64,000 nt of DNA. It comes from Paenibacillus oryzisoli. Its GTDB lineage: Bacteria > Bacillota > Bacilli > Paenibacillales > NBRC-103111. Both the position numbers and the translations under genes were made by a program. The stretch is from positions 47,512 through 111,511 of the forward strand of contig NZ_LYPB01000076.1 in assembly GCF_001653565.1 (NCBI RefSeq). Reading direction: 5' to 3'. This document shows, one piece after another, positions 59,709 to 64,000 of this stretch; position 1 is the first letter of the stretch, and every line of letters begins with the position of its first letter. Under the pieces are notes generated by a model, which saw only the letters and a list, made by a program, of their open reading frames with translations, was not told the origin of the DNA and did not search any database.

Positions 59709-60824
59709 CTACATTAAGTTCTCTGGATTAAGCTTCTCCAGCTCAGGGATAACGAAACGGCCGTCTTTGCGAATTAGCACGTCATCGAAATAGATCTCGC
59801 CGCCGCCATACTCAGGACGTTGAATCAGAACCATGTCCCAATGAACAGAAGAACGATTGGTGTTGTCAGCAGTTTCATAAGCTTGTCCAGGTGTGAAATG
59901 GATGCTGCCATCAATTTTCTCATCAAATAAAATATCTTTCATGGGATGTTGAATGTAAGGATTCACGCCAATCGCGAATTCACCAATGTAGCGTGCGCCA
60001 TCATCCGTATCGAGAATCTCATTCAACTTCTTAGAATCGTTACTTGTCGCGTTAATAATTCGGCCATTCTCGAAAGTCAGTACGATGTTCTCGAAAGAAG
60101 TTCCGGAGTAAATCGTCGGTGTATTGTAACTGATCGTACCATTGACGGAATCTTTTACTGGAGCCGTATAAACTTCGCCATCCGGGATATTTCTCAGCCC
60201 TGAACAAGGCACAGCGCCGATCCCTTTAATCGAGAAGCTGAGATCCGTGCCTTTTGCGACCAAGCGGACACGATCGGTGCGCTTCATCAAATCAACGAGC
60301 GATTCCATCGCTTTGGCCATTTTACTGTAATCCAGGTTACAGACGTTAAAGTAGAAATCCTCGAAAGCTTCTGTACTTTTCCCAGCCAACTGAGCCATCG
60401 ACGGATTCGGGTATCGCATAACGACCCATTTGGTATTGTTAATTCGCTCATCAAAGATGGGACGTTGGAAGTACTTCAAGAACAGCTTCATTTGCTCGTC
60501 AGGCACATCAGAAGATTCCGTAATGTTATCTCCGCTTCGAACGGCAACATAGGCATCCATTTGTTTCATTCGAGCAAGCTCAATGGCTGACCATGCGCTG
60601 AATTGTTCTTGCGTACCTTTCATTTGCAAGCTTCGCGTAATGGCTGGATCACGCAATTCAATGAAAGGGTTACCTCCGGCTGCATAAACTTCTTCGATTA
60701 AACATTTTGCAAGTTCAGGATCTTTAACGCCAATCATTTCAATCAATATGTTCTCACCGGGTTGCAGGCTCACGGAATATCGAATAATGTTTCGGGCAAA
60801 AGTTTGTAATCTTGGATCTCTCAT
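59709..60824 (-). CDS. M29-family aminopeptidase (AmpS-like)
   Basis: A 371-residue metallo-aminopeptidase of the M29 family (AmpS, PepS, AmpT). Signatures include DPRLQTFARNIIRYSVSLQPGE, here seen as ARNIIRYSVSLQPGE, then GEFAIGVNPYI with a metal Glu, HFTPGQAYE and SSVHWDMV with metal His and Asp. Usual length is 370-415, so it is full length. The enzyme removes N-terminal residues from peptides in the cytosol. GGGAGACC lies about 9 nt before the ATG. It is monocistronic. Confidence 0.9.
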   Translation of the reverse strand: MRDPRLQTFARNIIRYSVSLQPGENILIEMIGVKDPELAKCLIEEVYAAGGNPFIELRDPAITRSLQMKGTQEQFSAWSAIELARMKQMDAYVAVRSGDNITESSDVPDEQMKLFLKYFQRPIFDERINNTKWVVMRYPNPSMAQLAGKSTEAFEDFYFNVCNLDYSKMAKAMESLVDLMKRTDRVRLVAKGTDLSFSIKGIGAVPCSGLRNIPDGEVYTAPVKDSVNGTISYNTPTIYSGTSFENIVLTFENGRIINATSNDSKKLNEILDTDDGARYIGEFAIGVNPYIQHPMKDILFDEKIDGSIHFTPGQAYETADNTNRSSVHWDMVLIQRPEYGGGEIYFDDVLIRKDGRFVIPELEKLNPENLM

Positions 60825-60993
60825 TCTGTAGGTCTCCCTTAATCGAAAATACGTACCCCCAAATTATAACGTAACGTGATCCTGTAAGCCAATCTAGGCA
60901 ATGGTTTCATGGAGATGGAAGGGGTATACTACATATATGTGCACGTAATTCCATCAAATTAACGACATGCAAAATCAACTAGAGGAGGAAGCC

Positions 60994-61536
60994 ATGGCAC
61001 GAGAACAAATCAAAGTACCCTACGGGTATGAACCACCGGCACATTCGGATAAGGGAACCGTTCTAGTATTCGAGACATTCGAAGATTGGACAGCGCACGA
61101 AATGAGTGCTTGTATCGCTTGGGCAGAAGAACGGAAATTCGTTCGCGTGATCTTCTACCCACAGCATGAAGAAACGCTCCGAAGAATGGACATTCGATCA
61201 GAAATGCCCTATTATGCCCGTCTGAAGCATCTTGAACAACTAATGGAGGATGTCGATACGCAGCTTCAGGTGGAAGTTGACAAATGGGAGGGCAAGCGGA
61301 AGAAATACACGCCGCTAGATACTTCACTAAACTTTTTAACGGAGAAATCGCCAGGACCGCACTTTATTTGTATGAGCGATCGGTATGCAAACCTGTTCGT
61401 TACCTACCCGTCATTCAAAGAATGGATAAAAAAAGCTAGACTCGTCATCTTTACGCAGTTCCGTGTTCCCCTTCATGGCAAGCTACATGATTGTGCCGAG
61501 AGATGGGAAACGGTGGATTTCGGGAATGGCGTTTAA
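60994..61536 (+). CDS. Hypothetical protein overlapping an MFS transporter gene
   Basis: A 180-residue soluble protein I do not recognise. It begins MAREQIKVPYGYEPPAHSDK and shows alternating beta/alpha segments (TVLVFETFEDW, FVRVIFYPQHEE, HFICMSDRYANLF, ARLVIFTQFRVPLHG), compatible with a Rossmann-like fold. The ATG at 60994 follows GAGGAGG. The last 11 nt overlap the start of the MFS gene, so the two are translationally coupled and may act together. No function proposed. Confidence 0.65.
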   Translation: MAREQIKVPYGYEPPAHSDKGTVLVFETFEDWTAHEMSACIAWAEERKFVRVIFYPQHEETLRRMDIRSEMPYYARLKHLEQLMEDVDTQLQVEVDKWEGKRKKYTPLDTSLNFLTEKSPGPHFICMSDRYANLFVTYPSFKEWIKKARLVIFTQFRVPLHGKLHDCAERWETVDFGNGV

Positions 61537-62683
61537 ATTCGTTCGATCCAATTATCAATTAACGACATTAATAATGGTTATCATTGTGGCGGGAATGAGT
61601 CAAGGGATGCTCTTGCCGCTGCTTACAATTCTACTCGATCGTTCTGGTGTTTCGACTGATGCAAACGGTGTAAACGCCGCGGCCCTATATATTGGGATTT
61701 TCGCGACGATGTTCTTCATCGAGAAGCCTGTTCGACGGTATGGGTATAAACCCATCATTATGATCGGAATGTCCTTCATTATTATTGCGAATTGTCTATT
61801 TCCGGTCTGGCAACAGGTCGGCTTCTGGTTTGTATTGCGGCTTATAGTAGGGATTGGCGATAGTGCTTTGCATTTCGCGACACAACTCTGGATCGTTGCT
61901 TCTAGTCCGAAGGAGAAGAGAGGACGCAATATCTCCCTATATGGGATGGCGTATGGGGTAGGTTTTAGTCTGGGTCCATTAGGCATAACCTTGCTTAAAG
62001 CGGGGATTTGGGTGCCTTTTATGGTGACAAGTACATTTTTTCTACTAATTTTATTGCTTCTCACGAGGCTCAAAAATGAGAGGCCAGAGCGAGCCGAACG
62101 ACCAGAAGCCGCGCATAAACGTGCGTCAACCGTCATTTCGTTAGCTTGGTTCCCGCTGATTACTTCTTTGCTCTTTGGCTATATGGAAGCTGCCATGAAT
62201 AGCAATTTTCCGCTTTATGGCCTGAGGATAGGCATTTCGGAGTCTACGATTGGTCTACTACTTCCCGTAACTGGCATCGGTGGGCTTATCATGCAATTGC
62301 CGCTCGGGGTATGGAGTGACCGCATTGGTCGTAAACCGATTCTCATGGGTACAGCCATAGTGGGGGCGTTGGCTTTCAGTTGTGTGCCGTTCGTTGGGAC
62401 GAACTTATGGGGACTTGGGTTTTGTTTAGGGGTAGCAGGAGGTATGGTAGGATCATTCTTCTCGCTAGGGCTGGCTTATGCAGCTGATATTTTACCCCGT
62501 CATTTGCTGCCAACCGCTAATATTATTGCGTCTATTCAATATAGCATAGGGAGTATCATCGGACCTTTAGTTGGCGGGATGGCTCTTCATTATTTAAGTG
62601 TGTTTAGTATTTTCTACTTTCTTGGCCTCGTCTATTTGTTGTTTGGCCTTGCAGGGTTTATTTTCAAAGCGCGTCCGGCATGA
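61526..62683 (+). CDS. Major facilitator superfamily transporter
   Basis: A 385-residue MFS protein with about 12 membrane segments. The motif A of the second half is clear as GVWSDRIGRKPILMG (about residue 260), and its first-half counterpart is weaker (EKPVRRYGYKP). Families of this size include multidrug and sugar exporters; the substrate is unknown. I take the ATG at 61526; only a weak GGGA is before it, but it overlaps the previous gene's stop by 11 nt, which suggests coupled translation. A hairpin follows. Confidence 0.88.
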   Translation: MAFKFVRSNYQLTTLIMVIIVAGMSQGMLLPLLTILLDRSGVSTDANGVNAAALYIGIFATMFFIEKPVRRYGYKPIIMIGMSFIIIANCLFPVWQQVGFWFVLRLIVGIGDSALHFATQLWIVASSPKEKRGRNISLYGMAYGVGFSLGPLGITLLKAGIWVPFMVTSTFFLLILLLLTRLKNERPERAERPEAAHKRASTVISLAWFPLITSLLFGYMEAAMNSNFPLYGLRIGISESTIGLLLPVTGIGGLIMQLPLGVWSDRIGRKPILMGTAIVGALAFSCVPFVGTNLWGLGFCLGVAGGMVGSFFSLGLAYAADILPRHLLPTANIIASIQYSIGSIIGPLVGGMALHYLSVFSIFYFLGLVYLLFGLAGFIFKARPA

Positions 62684-62688
62684 AAGAA

Positions 62689-62716
62689 GCCACTTTCCTA
62701 GTTGAAGGAAAGTGGC
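62689..62716. terminator. Hairpin between MFS gene and udk
   Basis: GCCACTTTCC pairs with GGAAAGTGGC around an 8-nt loop; modest T content on either side. Likely a shared terminator for the convergent genes. Confidence 0.65.
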
Positions 62717-62732
62717 TCTTGCGGTTGGGCTG

Positions 62733-63368
62733 CTAGCCGATTTCATAATTAGCAGCACGATCTGTCATATAGCGTTCTGTCAAAATCGTTAGCAAGGAGA
62801 TCCCGATTTGATTCTCGCCGCCTTCAGGAATGATAATGTCAGCGTACTTCTTGGACGGTTCAATAAAGGCATCATGCATAGGCTTAACAGTCGTTAAGTA
62901 TTGATCGAAAACGGATTGCAAAGAACGACCACGTTCATTAATATCTCGGGTTAGACGGCGAAGTATGCGGACATCGGGGTCTGTGTCTACAAAAACCTTA
63001 ATATTCAACGCTCCGCGGAGGTCCTCATCCGTTAGGACGTGAATGCCTTCAAGCAGCACAATCGGTTTAACTTCGATGCGAATCGTTTCTTGCGAGCGAG
63101 CATGCGTAGAAAAATCGTAGACAGGAATGTCGACGGGCTGCCCGCTTTTCAACATATTCAAATGCTGAAGGAGCAATGTATTCTCAAAAGCACGAGGATG
63201 ATCATAATTGATGCGTTCCCGCTCTTCAAATGTCAGACCGCTATGATGAAGATAATAATTATCTTGTGATATCAAAGTCACATTCGTGGATCCTAGTTTT
63301 GTAATAATCGATTTTGCTACTGTAGTTTTACCTGAACCGGTACCTCCGGCTATTCCAATCACGAGCAT
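62733..63368 (-). CDS. udk: Uridine kinase
   Basis: A 211-residue uridine/cytidine kinase for pyrimidine salvage. The P-loop GIAGGTGSGKTT is at 5-16, then SQDNYY (about 35-40), NYDHPRAFE with the substrate Asp-His, PVYDFSTHAR, the Walker-B-like VLLEGIHVL and the lid RRLTRDINERGRS. Length is normal for the family. GGGGAGG lies about 10 nt before the ATG. It is monocistronic. Identification is strong. Confidence 0.95.
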   Translation of the reverse strand: MLVIGIAGGTGSGKTTVAKSIITKLGSTNVTLISQDNYYLHHSGLTFEERERINYDHPRAFENTLLLQHLNMLKSGQPVDIPVYDFSTHARSQETIRIEVKPIVLLEGIHVLTDEDLRGALNIKVFVDTDPDVRILRRLTRDINERGRSLQSVFDQYLTTVKPMHDAFIEPSKKYADIIIPEGGENQIGISLLTILTERYMTDRAANYEIG

Positions 63369-63600
63369 GTAAGTAGTGCCTCCCCAAATAACTTGAAAAC
63401 CTTCCTACCTAGTTTAACATAATGTTCACCTAAAAAGAAAAAATGGCGTGAAGATGGTTATCAAAAGTAGGGATGCAGGTTTCATACAGAAGATAAATAC
63501 GTAATTGGGCTATTATGGAAGGTGGCATTTACTGGGGAATATTTCCGGGTTATTCCGTGAGACGGTGAAAATTTACATTTAGCGTGTTTCCAGTCTGGGT
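63369..63600. other. Intergenic region upstream of udk
   Basis: About 230 bp without a gene. The udk promoter should lie near 63395-63430 on the minus strand; hexamers there are poor matches. Otherwise no clear structure. Confidence 0.4.
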
Positions 63601-63610
63601 AGCTAATGGA

Positions 63611-63800
63611 GATTAACTGGATTTTCTACATCTATTTCCGGGTAAAACTAGCCTTTGAGCGTTTTAACTGGATTTTTTACATCTAATTGTGCTCGAAATG
63701 CTCCCTTGGACGAAAATGGTCTGAAATAACGGGAGGAAATCCAGTTAGTTTGGGAAATATCGGGTAGCGTGAATTAGCTGGATAAAATACAGTTATTCGT
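63611..63800. repeat. Intergenic repeats of the TAACTG-ATTTT type, second locus
   Basis: TTAACTGGATTTTCTACATC at 63613 and TTAACTGGATTTTTTACATC at 63664 are near-identical direct copies. An inverted part (AAATCCAGTTA at 63737-63747) and a divergent copy, TTAGCTGGATAAAATACAGT at 63776, follow. The family matches the one at 31 kb. No coding potential. Confidence 0.7.
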
Positions 63801-63921
63801 CTGGTTGACGGCCTCCTGGTTATAGTCGATGCATGTGCCTAGATGAGCATGTAGAGCAACCTCAAACGGCAACTGCAAACCCAGCCCACGGACTAAGAAT
63901 CGGAAACCTAGAACCCCGTCG

Positions 63922-64000
<79 letters not shown>

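Overview
The window looks like the chromosome of a low-to-moderate GC, endospore-forming Firmicute of the Paenibacillus type. The evidence is strong GGAGG-type ribosome binding sites with frequent TTG/GTG starts, sigma-A promoters (TTGACA/TATAAT, 17-18 nt apart), and Bacillales-specific families: a TetR-type FadR, YtxJ, a BshB2-type deacetylase, YezD, HelD, a Qox-type quinol oxidase, a KinA-like multi-PAS kinase and DUF817. No rRNA, tRNA, phage, insertion sequence or CRISPR array was seen. The genus is inference; family assignments come from recognised motifs, not from searches.

Layout. 1-5.5 kb: the end of a MoxR-type AAA ATPase with its VWA partner, then purT, an acyl-CoA thioesterase and a DUF817 membrane protein. 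5.6-9.4 kb (minus): sulfate ABC operon cysT-cysW-cysA-sbp, divergent from a hydrolase-yezD unit. 11-16.5 kb: a lipase-like hydrolase, a SnoaL-like protein, an AraC regulator with a neighbouring SDR, an AlkZ-like protein and a secreted TIMP-like protein behind an ECF-type promoter candidate. 16.5-29 kb: a consolidated fatty-acid beta-oxidation island, with fadR-etfB-etfA leftward and fadF-fadN-fadA-fadE-lcfA-thioesterase rightward. The 235-bp divergent region holds a near-consensus FadR operator just downstream of a strong promoter and a consensus-matching cre site. 29-41.8 kb: an orphan PucR regulator behind a 35-bp perfect palindrome, a monothiol bacilliredoxin, transporter, peptidase, esterase, SDR, DegV and HelD genes, and a glutathione-peroxidase/bshB2-like pair. 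41.9-50.8 kb: a TPR glycosyltransferase, topoisomerase III, uracil-DNA glycosylase, a zinc-dependent phospholipase C-like protein, a multi-PAS kinase and a deoxynucleoside kinase. 51-58 kb: cutC, small membrane proteins, an MBL hydrolase with tandem promoters, and qoxABCD, whose subunits II, III and IV carry His/Met-rich tails. 58-63.4 kb: a TPR-membrane-YkuD transpeptidase behind twin palindromes, an M29 aminopeptidase, an MFS exporter and uridine kinase.

Three intergenic regions (about 31, 33 and 63.6 kb) carry short dispersed palindromic repeats. Two of them lead into C/A-rich, G-poor tracts, the last ending in a hexanucleotide tandem array that runs off the window.

Most of the window is ordinary housekeeping and metabolic DNA. 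I found no convincing wholly new multigene system. The most distinctive signals are the copper-motif tails on the quinol oxidase, the fad control region with a probable CTG start, the palindromes at 29.1 and 58.1 kb, and the repeat/C-rich-tract architecture.
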